Below are positions 38,119 through 46,451 of a stretch of 64,000 nt of DNA, in pieces. Made by a program: the position numbers and the translations under genes. Under the pieces are notes generated by a model. The model was not told where the DNA came from. It made no database searches and was given only the letters and a program-made list of their open reading frames with translations. The first letter of the stretch is position 1. Each line of letters starts with the position of its first letter. Origin of the DNA: Vibrio tapetis subsp. quintayensis (GTDB taxonomy: Bacteria > Pseudomonadota > Gammaproteobacteria > Enterobacterales > Vibrionaceae); the NCBI RefSeq assembly GCF_030409945.1, contig NZ_JAUFQV010000024.1:62001-126000 (forward strand), read 5' to 3'.

Positions 38119-38209
38119 GGAGAGATGGCTGAGTGGTCGAAAGCACCGGTCTTGAAAACCGGCAGTCGTTTGTAGCGGCTCTAGGGTTCAAATCCCTATC
38201 TCTCCACCA
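38119..38209 (+). tRNA. tRNA-Ser (UGA)
   Basis: A 91-nt class II tRNA. The acceptor GGAGAGA pairs with TCTCTCC, the D-loop holds GCTGAGTGGTCGA, the anticodon TGA is at 38153-38155, a long variable arm follows (GGCAGTCGTTTGTAGCGGCT), the T-arm reads GGTTCAAATCC, and CCA is encoded at 38207-38209. It is followed by two 99-bp repeats that each end in the same CTCCACCA. Confidence 0.98.
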
Positions 38210-38217
38210 ATTCGAAG

Positions 38218-38246
38218 AAACCGCTAATCATTTAGCGGTTTTTTTT
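38218..38246 (+). terminator. Terminator in tRNA-Ser tail, unit 1
   Basis: AACCGCTAA (38219-38227) pairs with TTAGCGGTT (38232-38240), then T8. Confidence 0.9.
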
Positions 38247-38316
38247 CGTCTCGAGTTTGGGCGGCAAGATTTGAAGCAAATCCCCCTATTCCTTGTCTGG
38301 CTCCACCATTTCGAAG

Positions 38317-38345
38317 AAACCGCTAATCATTTAGCGGTTTTTTTT
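38317..38345 (+). terminator. Terminator in tRNA-Ser tail, unit 2
   Basis: Exact copy of the unit 1 terminator, 99 bp downstream, so read-through of the first would meet a second. Confidence 0.9.
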
Positions 38346-38410
38346 CGTCTCGAGTTTGGGCGGTAAGATTTGAAGCAAATCCCCCTATTCCTTGTCTGGC
38401 TCCACCAATT

Positions 38411-38447
38411 CGAAGAAGCCGCAAATTATTTAGTCGCGGATTCTTCG
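38411..38447 (+). terminator. Diverged third hairpin in tRNA-Ser tail
   Basis: CGAAGAAGCCGC pairs with GCGGATTCTTCG (one mismatch) around a 13-nt loop. It begins like the repeat units (ATTCGAAGAA) but has drifted and lacks a T8. Confidence 0.6.
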
Positions 38448-38737
38448 TCTTGATTTTGAGAATAAAACTCAAAGCAGCACCTTCGAATTCCAAGCCATAA
38501 TCAGCCCACTTTTCCGATACTATTGAAAAACCAACGTTTTATCTCGTTGAACAGCCAAATCATAACCACGCTATAACCAGCGCTAGCTATCTATAAAATG
38601 AGTGATAGCGATCACTAATATATAAAATATCAATAACTTCACTTTGTTTGTTAGCTTATGATTGCATACGAAAAATCTAATATAAGAAACACCGCACTAA
38701 GCAATTTTATTGATATAGTTATTAGGGAAAATACAGA
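38448..38737. other. Spacer before the large lipoprotein gene
   Basis: About 290 bases, A+T-rich toward the end, no gene. Nothing beyond the expected promoter region is recognised. Confidence 0.5.
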
Positions 38738-41431
38738 ATGAACACACGTTGGTTGTATAACAACAAAACCATCCTCGCGACGGCAATTACTGCGGCATTA
38801 GTCTCTGGCTGTGGCGGCGGAGGGGATAGTACCGATACAAAAGATCCTGCACCATCGACAAGCTTCACTGTAACCGCACTGGACGGATACTTACATAAAT
38901 CTAGCGTCAGCATTGATGGGGACGGGGATGGCATATGTGAAACATCTGTCGGTTTAACCGATGACAAAGGCCAACTTAAGATCAGTGGCGCACACAAAGG
39001 CAAAGCAGTGTGTGTTTCTGCCACAGCAGGCACAACCATTGACATGACCCGTGGCTTGATAGTTGAAAACTTCACCCTTAAAGCCCCTGCTGGATCAGAA
39101 GTTGTTAACCCTCTATCTAGCTTAGTGGTAGAGAAGTTAGCAAAAGACGACACCTTGACGCTTGCCCTAGCCCAAAAAGCCGTTGTTGATGCCATCGTGG
39201 AAAGTGGCATTCAGATTGATGAAACCGATGCTTTTGGAGATTACCTCGCACCATCTAACTCGCCAGAAGACACACTAAAAAGCAAACAACTGGAAGTCAT
39301 TGGTGAAGTACTGGTTGATAACCACACTAAAGCTAATATCACACCAGAAGCAAAACTCGCCATCGTTAAGCAAGTTGCAACTGAAGTCAAAGACAAAGCA
39401 ACAGCGAAAGACTTAGAGGGTTTCAACCCAATTATTGGTGACATAGCGGAAGATGGAAGTGTCGCGCCAATCACGGTTAACCACCGACCAGTAAGTACTG
39501 GTGAAAAAAAACTTACAAAGACAGCAGAAGCATCTAGTGGTACTGCCAATTTTAACTTAGTGGCCGATCATGATTTGAGATTTAATGACAGCGACACAGG
39601 CGATACTTTCACCTACAAAGTTGCCGTCAATAGCGGACACCAAAATGGCGTAGCTATCAGCAACGAAGGTGTTCTTTCTGGTGTGAAAATGGATAAAGCC
39701 GGTGTTTATAGCTTCTACATTTCAGCGGTCGATAATCACGGCGCAAAATCCAACCCTGTAGAGTTCACTCTTACCTTAACTTCAGAAAATGCAGCGCCTA
39801 CTATCGATTCAACGGTTCAAGCCGCATTAGAACAAACACTTAAAAATTTAGACTTCACAAAAGGCGTCGATTTTCCGAGCCAAACATTCAGTTTAGATGG
39901 GTTATTCCTTGATGAAGATGTTTCTTCTTTAACTATCAAAACCCACCTTGACGGATTTGGGCTTTCTTCGTCTATTGTAGATGGGCAATTGGTTATCGCA
40001 GGCACTCCTACCGTCGAAGGTGAAGTTAACATTGTTATTTCGGCCAAAGATGGAGTCAACCAAGATCAAGCAAGCACCACCATTTTCTTTACGATCAAGC
40101 CATCTGATGTTGTGGTTACTCACCCATTAGAGAATCACACATTTTATAATATTGATAATCAGAGTATTTCTGAGCACCCTCAACTTACTTGTAACGGTGT
40201 CGAATTTAAAAACGGCCTTGTCTATTTCTCGCCAAAACAAAGCGAGCACACCTATGCTTGTATTGAGCCGACGGAGCAAGTAGGAACATATCAAGTTAAT
40301 GGAGATACTCTACGAACCACAATTACTGAAGAGAACAAAACCGTCATAGATGACTTCACTATTCTAAAGCCAATAGATGCTTTCACTTATAACGGCTACT
40401 TCGTCAAAGCAACCTCAGTCGCAGGACAAAATACCGGAGGACCAAGTGTCTGGTTAACAAACTTCTTTGGTAATACAAAACACGCAAATTTGACGCTAAA
40501 TATGGAAAGTGGCTATTTCTTGTATCGTTACTTTGTTTGGAAAAATGATCACTACATCAACGGTGACGTAGGCATAACACTAAATGGCCGATCCAACCTA
40601 AATGAACAACCTATCGCCGCTGTTAGTTTCAGCTCTGCTCTAACATGTGCAGATCTAGGGACAATTTATGGTAGTTTCTATCTCTCTAACGAAAATCGCT
40701 CAACGGCTATCTCTACCCTATGTGAAGACACAAGCAATGGCCAACCTGTCATTAAGTTTAACGATTTAAATGGTACCGGAGACGACAACTTAATTGATGG
40801 TAAACACTATACGATAACTTCGGATCTTACATCTGAATATCAAGATAAAATGGCTCCATTAGCCATGCGTGTTAAGTACATTGCGACCAAGGCATGTAAC
40901 ACTTCAGATGATGCTGTCGGTCAAAATGATACTCCGACTTCATTAACGACACCAGAACAGTACCAGCAAGCTATCTCTGACTGTAAAATCAACAGTGCTA
41001 CAATTACAAACGTCGAGTCGGTACTCACCAACTTTGTTCGAACCTTGGCCTCTAAGTCATTTTCTTTACGTAGTTCCCAAGATAACTACGTGTTCTATGA
41101 AAATAACCTTGGAGAGCGTTCGGTTCACATCAATGAACTGAATGGTTCAGGTCAGAATGGTGATACCGTCACTGAACAACTAGTCGCGAAAGCTAAGTGG
41201 AAATATGAAAATGGAGATATCGTCATTTTCGAAGCCAAAGATCCGACTAATGACAATGCGATGAATGTGAAAGAAACCATCGCCCTTACCAGTTGGAGCT
41301 ACGATGAAAAAAACCTTGCTCTGAAAAAACTATTTCAAAGCGATGAGTACGATCAACACCAACTTGGTGGTTGGGAGACTCATGGGAAAATGTCTTCTAT
41401 TGTTTACTCATTAAAAAGCATTTCTCACTAA
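38738..41431 (+). CDS. Large lipoprotein with Ig/cadherin-like domains
   Basis: 897 residues. The signal peptide ends in lipobox LVSGC (Cys25) followed by a GGGGDSTDT spacer. Residues about 40-140 form a small beta-domain with a calcium-like DGDGDG motif, followed by a helical segment to about 230 (VNPLSSLVVEKL pattern). That pattern is common at the start of Vibrio and Shewanella surface lipoproteins. Two putative-Ig/cadherin-like domains lie at about 245-350 and 365-465 (VYSFYISAVDNHGAKS; EGEVNIVISAKDGVNQ). The C-terminal 430 residues, with several cysteines, are unrecognised. It is probably surface exposed; an adhesin or binding role is inference. Confidence 0.8.
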   Translation: MNTRWLYNNKTILATAITAALVSGCGGGGDSTDTKDPAPSTSFTVTALDGYLHKSSVSIDGDGDGICETSVGLTDDKGQLKISGAHKGKAVCVSATAGTTIDMTRGLIVENFTLKAPAGSEVVNPLSSLVVEKLAKDDTLTLALAQKAVVDAIVESGIQIDETDAFGDYLAPSNSPEDTLKSKQLEVIGEVLVDNHTKANITPEAKLAIVKQVATEVKDKATAKDLEGFNPIIGDIAEDGSVAPITVNHRPVSTGEKKLTKTAEASSGTANFNLVADHDLRFNDSDTGDTFTYKVAVNSGHQNGVAISNEGVLSGVKMDKAGVYSFYISAVDNHGAKSNPVEFTLTLTSENAAPTIDSTVQAALEQTLKNLDFTKGVDFPSQTFSLDGLFLDEDVSSLTIKTHLDGFGLSSSIVDGQLVIAGTPTVEGEVNIVISAKDGVNQDQASTTIFFTIKPSDVVVTHPLENHTFYNIDNQSISEHPQLTCNGVEFKNGLVYFSPKQSEHTYACIEPTEQVGTYQVNGDTLRTTITEENKTVIDDFTILKPIDAFTYNGYFVKATSVAGQNTGGPSVWLTNFFGNTKHANLTLNMESGYFLYRYFVWKNDHYINGDVGITLNGRSNLNEQPIAAVSFSSALTCADLGTIYGSFYLSNENRSTAISTLCEDTSNGQPVIKFNDLNGTGDDNLIDGKHYTITSDLTSEYQDKMAPLAMRVKYIATKACNTSDDAVGQNDTPTSLTTPEQYQQAISDCKINSATITNVESVLTNFVRTLASKSFSLRSSQDNYVFYENNLGERSVHINELNGSGQNGDTVTEQLVAKAKWKYENGDIVIFEAKDPTNDNAMNVKETIALTSWSYDEKNLALKKLFQSDEYDQHQLGGWETHGKMSSIVYSLKSISH

Positions 41432-41478
41432 AAATCAGTTTTCAGCCCAGCCTTTAACGGCAAGTGACTGATATTCAG

Positions 41479-41505
41479 AAAGGTGCTGTTGTTTCAGCAC
41501 CTTTT
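41479..41505. terminator. Bidirectional terminator between the lipoprotein and deacetylase genes
   Basis: A 10-bp perfect stem AAAGGTGCTG/CAGCACCTTT with a 6-nt loop and a short T-run, between convergent genes. Confidence 0.8.
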
Positions 41506-41508
41506 CAC

Positions 41509-42423
41509 TCACTCTTCGAATACACGGTTTGCCGCTCGTAACAACTGCATATGCAAAGGCACGAGATCTGCGTGATTCGTTCGATAACCTCCCCCTACCA
41601 CTGCAGCTATCGGTATGTCACGCTGCTTGGCTAGGTTGAACATGAAACAGTCTCGCTGATACAAACCTGCCGTTGTCACGTTCATATATCCCAACTCGTC
41701 ATCAATATGAATATCGACACCTGCATCATAAACAATTAAATCAGGTTGGTGGTGGGCAATCGCCATGGTCACAACTGACTCAAAATACGATAAAAAAACG
41801 TCATCGGCACATTCTCTCTCCAACGCAACATCGTAGTCTGAACTGGGTTTCCTCGCCGGAAAGTTTTTAGCGCAGTGAAAAGATAAGGTAACGATGTCTT
41901 CCCTGTCTGCGCAAAGTGTTGCCGTGCCATCCCCCTGATGTACATCAGAATCAATGATAAGCACCTTATCAACACCGTCTTGTTCTAGTGCAAAATGAGA
42001 AGCTAATACCAAATCGTTAAACAAACAAAAGCCGCTGCCATAATCATAATGAGCATGGTGATACCCGCCGCTAAGGTGTAATGCTACGCCATTTTTAAGC
42101 GCCATTTGGGCCGCGAGAACGGTACCACCAGCAGAGATAAGCGAACGCTCGACCAATGCTTCACTCCATGGAAAGCCAATTCGTCTCATTTTTGCCACAG
42201 CTATTGAGCCAGATACTAAAGAAGAAATATAATCACCTTGATGGACTCGATGCAGTTCTTTTGTCGTCAAAGGCTTAGGTGTAATGATTGAATATGATGA
42301 CTGATTTGATTCCAACCACTTCGTTGATGCTTCATATAGCAGGCAATATTTATCGATTGGATAACGATGCTTATCCGGTAAAGGTAAAGCGGAGTAAACA
42401 GGATGATAAATAATCGATAGCAT
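41509..42423 (-). CDS. Histone-deacetylase-fold amidohydrolase (AcuC/HDAC family)
   Basis: 304 residues from the ATG at 42421-42423 (MLSIIYHPVYSALPLP), the family start; the longer frame adds 27 unrelated residues. Zn-site and catalytic motifs are clear: GGYHHAHYDYGSGFCLFND, IIDSDVHQGDGT (Asp and His ligands), and DAGVDIHIDDELG. The family removes acetyl or longer acyl groups from lysines or polyamines; the substrate here is unknown. It is divergent from the c-di-GMP gene with a 212-bp spacer. Confidence 0.9.
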   Translation of the reverse strand: MLSIIYHPVYSALPLPDKHRYPIDKYCLLYEASTKWLESNQSSYSIITPKPLTTKELHRVHQGDYISSLVSGSIAVAKMRRIGFPWSEALVERSLISAGGTVLAAQMALKNGVALHLSGGYHHAHYDYGSGFCLFNDLVLASHFALEQDGVDKVLIIDSDVHQGDGTATLCADREDIVTLSFHCAKNFPARKPSSDYDVALERECADDVFLSYFESVVTMAIAHHQPDLIVYDAGVDIHIDDELGYMNVTTAGLYQRDCFMFNLAKQRDIPIAAVVGGGYRTNHADLVPLHMQLLRAANRVFEE

Positions 42424-42635
42424 GATTTTTGCCCAATCAAAAACATAACCTAGTGTACCAACACTCCGAGGCACCACAACGTATAACGCATTATTTGATC
42501 CCATTTACACGCTGATATAATTCATTCATACCGAACGAGATGCACATAACAGAACAACGAAAATGGAAGCGACTTACTCTAGCGAATCATTATCTTAATA
42601 TCGAACCTCTAAATTTGTAAAACTCAAGGATTGAA

Positions 42636-45600
42636 ATGTCACAAGCTTCCAAAAAACGAACAATCGGTGTTGTTCTGCCTATGCTGAGTGGTTTCTACAT
42701 GGGAGAGATTACAGCAGCCTTACGCGAGCTCGCCATCAAACATCATTTCAATCTGATTGTCATACGAGTAGGCCATTCCCGAGACTTCGAACTCCCAGTA
42801 GCTGTATCCCAAATCGACGCTTTACTCGTAGTTCTCCACTGTACTTCAGATGCACTGATTAAAATGGTGATAGACAAAAATATCCCCGTAATCTCTATCG
42901 GTGCCAGTTACTTACCGCTTAAAGTAGAACAGATCACAAGTAATCAGAGCCACGGAATTGAGCTTCTTTATCAATGGCTCGTCTCACAAGAGCACGAGAG
43001 CATTGGATTTTGTGGTGACTTGAATATCAATGATATTCGAATGAGATTTAAAGCATATCAAAGCCAGTTAGAAGCCCATCAACACACATTAAATACCTTA
43101 AATCTATTCAACGTGACCGACGCGTCATTATCTGGAGGAAGAGAAGCTGCCGCTTTATACGAACAACGCCAAGCACCATGCTCGGCCATCATATGCGCGA
43201 CCGATTACAACGCCATCGGGCTCATCGATAAACTCAAGCAAAGTGGCAAACGCATACCTCAGGATCTCGCCGTTGTTGGGGTAGACAATGTATTTCTTGG
43301 CGCTCACGGAAACCAGCAACTTACGAGTATCGATCAACAACTTGAATTACTGACCAAACTGGCGATCAAGCGTCTACTCGAGCGACTAAATGGCTCCCCT
43401 TACAACCACTGCACTCATACGGTAGATCAAAAACTGATCGTACGCTCATCATGTGGTTCACCAAAAGCATTAAGAACCACGGACGTACAACTAAGCTCCA
43501 TTCGTAAAGATTTACTGCAAAATTCTGACCGCTCTCCCGCAGAAGTCTTCGAGACGTTATACTCTCAAGCGCAGTCAGGATTTGATTCACTATTTAACCT
43601 ACAAGGCCTTTATAACAGCAGTATGCAATGGGCATGTTATGCGTCTAGTACAGACTCTAAGTTCCAAATCACTAAAATTTCGAGAAAAAACGTTAGCCAT
43701 AGCGAGACCCTAAATTCACCTATTTCAGGTAATGTAGAAAGCTTCCCCCCGTCCCACATGACCAACCTTTCAATTCCGGAGCACTCCATTCGTACGCTGA
43801 TGCCCATTGCCAGTGGTGAGGATAAACAGTGGGAATTGCTCGCCGTGGTTGATGACCTACAAAGTGGCTGCAGCATTAACGACTATGCGATGTTTAATAA
43901 CTACCTTGATATGTTGTCACTGTTTTTAGAGCGAGACGCCTTGCTCAATACCACGCAACTTAGACAACAGCGCTCTCAAGACCTATTAAGTCAATTACAA
44001 GTTGTATCGAATACCTCTAACGATGGGATCTGGGACTGGGACATCAACTCTAATATGTTGCACTGGAATAGTCGGTTAGTCGACATGTTAGAACTGAACC
44101 CTAATGGCCTTCAAAACTCTATTAATTGCGATACATTATTTGACTGCATCCATGCTGATGATATTGAGAAGCTAGAGAAAGGCATTTCAGATCACCTACT
44201 CGATGGCGCACCTTTTAGAGGTAGTTTCCGTGCCAAGAAAAAAAATGGCGACTACCTTTGGCTTCAGATTAATGGCTCGGCCATTTATGGTTCAAACGGG
44301 CGACCTATTCGTCTAATAGGCTCAATGACAGACATTACTCAACAAAAAGTCAGTGCCGAGAAAATACACCATATGGCTTACTATGATTCGCTCACCGGCG
44401 TTCCAAACCGGCGTATGATTACTGAAAAACTGCAACACTATACCGAGTCTAATTCATCTCAATCCTTGGCTGTCATGTTAATGGATTTGAATCGATTTAA
44501 ACTGGTTAACGATACGTTCGGACACGATGTGGGTGACGCCGTACTCTGCCACGTTGCTAACAAAGTCAAAAGCGTCATGCGTAAAGGGGATATCTGCGCT
44601 CGTTTAGGAGGCGATGAATTTCTTTTCGTATGCCCCATCGCTCACCCTCAACAGGCTCGTGAAATTGCAAAGCGCATTCTAACGCAAATCGAAACGCCTC
44701 TAACCTACCAGGGCTTGAATCTACAAAGTCAGGGAAGCCTTGGAATTGCGTTGTTTCCACAAGACGCCACTCGGTTCGATGATTTGATAAAAAAGGCAGA
44801 TATTGCGATGTATCGAGCAAAACAATTTAAATCGAAGCAGCTCACCTTCTATAGCAGAGACATGGAAGGTGAAAGTAAAATGCGAATTTCAATTGAACAG
44901 CTGCTAATCAAAGCGATAGATAAACAGGAGTTTGAAGTCTGGTATCAACCCCAGTTCGACTTCACGTCTAACAAAGCCAAAGGAGCTGAAGCTCTCATAC
45001 GTTGGCCGTCTCGGCATCAAGGCATGATTTCTCCTGCTGAATTTATCCCAATTGCCGAAGAAAGTGGCCTAATTGGCCTAATTGGTCAGTTGGTATTGAC
45101 CCAAGTCTGCCAAGATTTGGTCAGTAACCCACTATTAAGTCAATACAACAAAGTTTCTATCAATGTGAGCCCATATCAACTGAGCCAGAAACATTTTGCC
45201 GACGAAGTGATACAAACCATACTCGCGCACGACTTACTGATGACACAGTTTTGCATCGAAATAACCGAAACTTGTGTCATTGAGAACTTCGAACATGCAC
45301 TGGCTAGTTTGGATAAACTCCATCAAGCTGGCATTCAGATTGCGTTAGATGATTTTGGTACAGGTTACTCTTCTTTATCGCTACTCAGACAGTTACCTTT
45401 AAGTGAGGTAAAAATCGACCGCTCTTTTATGCAAGAACTCACTCAGCAGCATGCAAGCCAAACCTTAGTGCACTCCATCATCACCATGTGTCATGCCTAT
45501 GGCTACATTATTACCGCCGAGGGCGTAGAAACCCAGGAACAGATGGATTTATTGCGAAACCTAGACTGTGATTTGGCTCAAGGATTTTTCCTTGCGAAGC

Positions 45601-45674
45601 CAACACCACTCGGAGATTTGCCAATCCACTTTCCGCTAGAAAAAGAATCCGTTAAAGTGACCTCCAATATTTAA
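42636..45674 (+). CDS. LacI-like sensor, PAS, GGDEF and EAL c-di-GMP protein
   Basis: 1012 residues, no signal peptide or membrane helix, so cytoplasmic. Residues 1 to about 275 match the ligand-binding fold of LacI/GalR regulators (IGVVLPMLSGFYMGEI; AIICATDYNAIGLIDKL; LAVVGVDN) but have no helix-turn-helix. A GAF-like stretch (about 290-430) and a PAS domain (about 460-575) follow. The GGDEF site is intact, LGGDEF near residue 657, and has an inhibitory I-site RKGD five residues ahead. The EAL domain has GAEALIRW near 784, EITET, DDFGTGYSSL and EGVET, all catalytic positions. Both synthesis and breakdown of c-di-GMP are possible, switched by a small ligand. Confidence 0.9.
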   Translation: MSQASKKRTIGVVLPMLSGFYMGEITAALRELAIKHHFNLIVIRVGHSRDFELPVAVSQIDALLVVLHCTSDALIKMVIDKNIPVISIGASYLPLKVEQITSNQSHGIELLYQWLVSQEHESIGFCGDLNINDIRMRFKAYQSQLEAHQHTLNTLNLFNVTDASLSGGREAAALYEQRQAPCSAIICATDYNAIGLIDKLKQSGKRIPQDLAVVGVDNVFLGAHGNQQLTSIDQQLELLTKLAIKRLLERLNGSPYNHCTHTVDQKLIVRSSCGSPKALRTTDVQLSSIRKDLLQNSDRSPAEVFETLYSQAQSGFDSLFNLQGLYNSSMQWACYASSTDSKFQITKISRKNVSHSETLNSPISGNVESFPPSHMTNLSIPEHSIRTLMPIASGEDKQWELLAVVDDLQSGCSINDYAMFNNYLDMLSLFLERDALLNTTQLRQQRSQDLLSQLQVVSNTSNDGIWDWDINSNMLHWNSRLVDMLELNPNGLQNSINCDTLFDCIHADDIEKLEKGISDHLLDGAPFRGSFRAKKKNGDYLWLQINGSAIYGSNGRPIRLIGSMTDITQQKVSAEKIHHMAYYDSLTGVPNRRMITEKLQHYTESNSSQSLAVMLMDLNRFKLVNDTFGHDVGDAVLCHVANKVKSVMRKGDICARLGGDEFLFVCPIAHPQQAREIAKRILTQIETPLTYQGLNLQSQGSLGIALFPQDATRFDDLIKKADIAMYRAKQFKSKQLTFYSRDMEGESKMRISIEQLLIKAIDKQEFEVWYQPQFDFTSNKAKGAEALIRWPSRHQGMISPAEFIPIAEESGLIGLIGQLVLTQVCQDLVSNPLLSQYNKVSINVSPYQLSQKHFADEVIQTILAHDLLMTQFCIEITETCVIENFEHALASLDKLHQAGIQIALDDFGTGYSSLSLLRQLPLSEVKIDRSFMQELTQQHASQTLVHSIITMCHAYGYIITAEGVETQEQMDLLRNLDCDLAQGFFLAKPTPLGDLPIHFPLEKESVKVTSNI

Positions 45675-45690
45675 ATTCACTGGAGGCTCG

Positions 45691-46377
45691 ATGAGTCATG
45701 TATTAATCACCGGGGCTAACCGAGGCATAGGACTCGCTCTCGTGCAGCAATATTTAACAAATGGTTGGCAGGTCTCAGCGACGTATCGGTTGGCATCAGG
45801 TGCACAAGACTTGATCGAATTAACAGAACAGTATCCAAGCCTGACACTTTACTGTATGGATATCACCGACTATGACGAAATTGCCGGATCAGTATGTGAA
45901 ATTGGCCCTATCGATGTGTTGATCAATAACGCAGGGTATTATGGCCCTAAAGGTCGTGGGTTCGGCAATACCGACGTCAATGAATGGCGTAAAGCGCTTG
46001 AAATCAACACTATTGCACCGTTGAAACTGGTCGAGTTACTGCATGAAAAACTAGAACTCGCCTCAGGAAAAACCATTGTGTGCATCTCTTCCAAAGTGGG
46101 CAGCATGACCGAAAATACGTCTGGTGGCGGTTACATCTATCGCTCATCCAAGGCGGCGTTAAACTCTGTTGTTAAGAGCCTTCACAACGACTTATCCGAA
46201 CACGGATACAAGGTTGCAGCCCTACACCCTGGCTGGGTGCAAACGGAAATGGGGGGTGAAAATGCACTGATCTCGACAACTGAAAGTGCGCAAGCGCTAT
46301 TTGTGCGAATTTCAGAACTCACTGCCGAACAAAGTGGTCGCTTCTTCAATTATGACGGCAGCGAACTGCCTTGGTAA
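45691..46377 (+). CDS. Short-chain dehydrogenase, C-factor-like
   Basis: 228 residues, an intact SDR. The NAD(P) motif TGANRGIG lies at 7-14, DIT at the adenine pocket, NNAG, the Ser pair in ISSKVGS and the catalytic YRSSK. It most resembles the CsgA/C-factor branch of small SDRs; the substrate is unknown. GGAGG precedes the ATG, which lies 16 bases after the c-di-GMP gene, so the two are probably co-transcribed. Confidence 0.88.
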   Translation: MSHVLITGANRGIGLALVQQYLTNGWQVSATYRLASGAQDLIELTEQYPSLTLYCMDITDYDEIAGSVCEIGPIDVLINNAGYYGPKGRGFGNTDVNEWRKALEINTIAPLKLVELLHEKLELASGKTIVCISSKVGSMTENTSGGGYIYRSSKAALNSVVKSLHNDLSEHGYKVAALHPGWVQTEMGGENALISTTESAQALFVRISELTAEQSGRFFNYDGSELPW

Positions 46378-46420
46378 CCAGTCCTTTTCTAAAGCTATAC
46401 CGATACAACGCTATACCGAT

Positions 46421-46442
46421 AAAAAGATGCGCACGGATGCGC
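46421..46442 (-). terminator. Probable terminator of topB
   Basis: On the minus strand GCGCA-TCCG-TGCGC is followed by ATC and five T. The stem is short but G+C-rich. Just outside lies a direct repeat GCTATACCGATA (46394 and 46410). Confidence 0.6.
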
Positions 46443-46451
46443 GCTCTTGAC

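Larger units (their letters stand above)
38202..38407 (+). repeat. Two 99-bp tandem repeats imitating the tRNA-Ser 3' end
   Basis: The string CTCCACCA that ends tRNA-Ser recurs at 38301-38308 and 38400-38407, exactly 99 bp apart each time. The two units (38210-38308, 38309-38407) differ at only two positions. Each contains a full intrinsic terminator near its start. Each ends with GCAAATCCCCCT...GGCTCCACCA, which resembles the T-arm and acceptor half of a tRNA. The layout recalls the E. coli tyrT tail, where repeats carrying the tRNA 3' end release rtT RNA. Confidence 0.9.

Noticed and set aside
38133..38366. 77-codon frame across tRNA-Ser and its tail
   Set aside because: It lies on a tRNA gene and two terminators; not coding.
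46394..46421. Direct repeat GCTATACCGATA, two copies 16 bp apart
   Set aside because: Only two copies in a gene-end spacer; too little to support a function.
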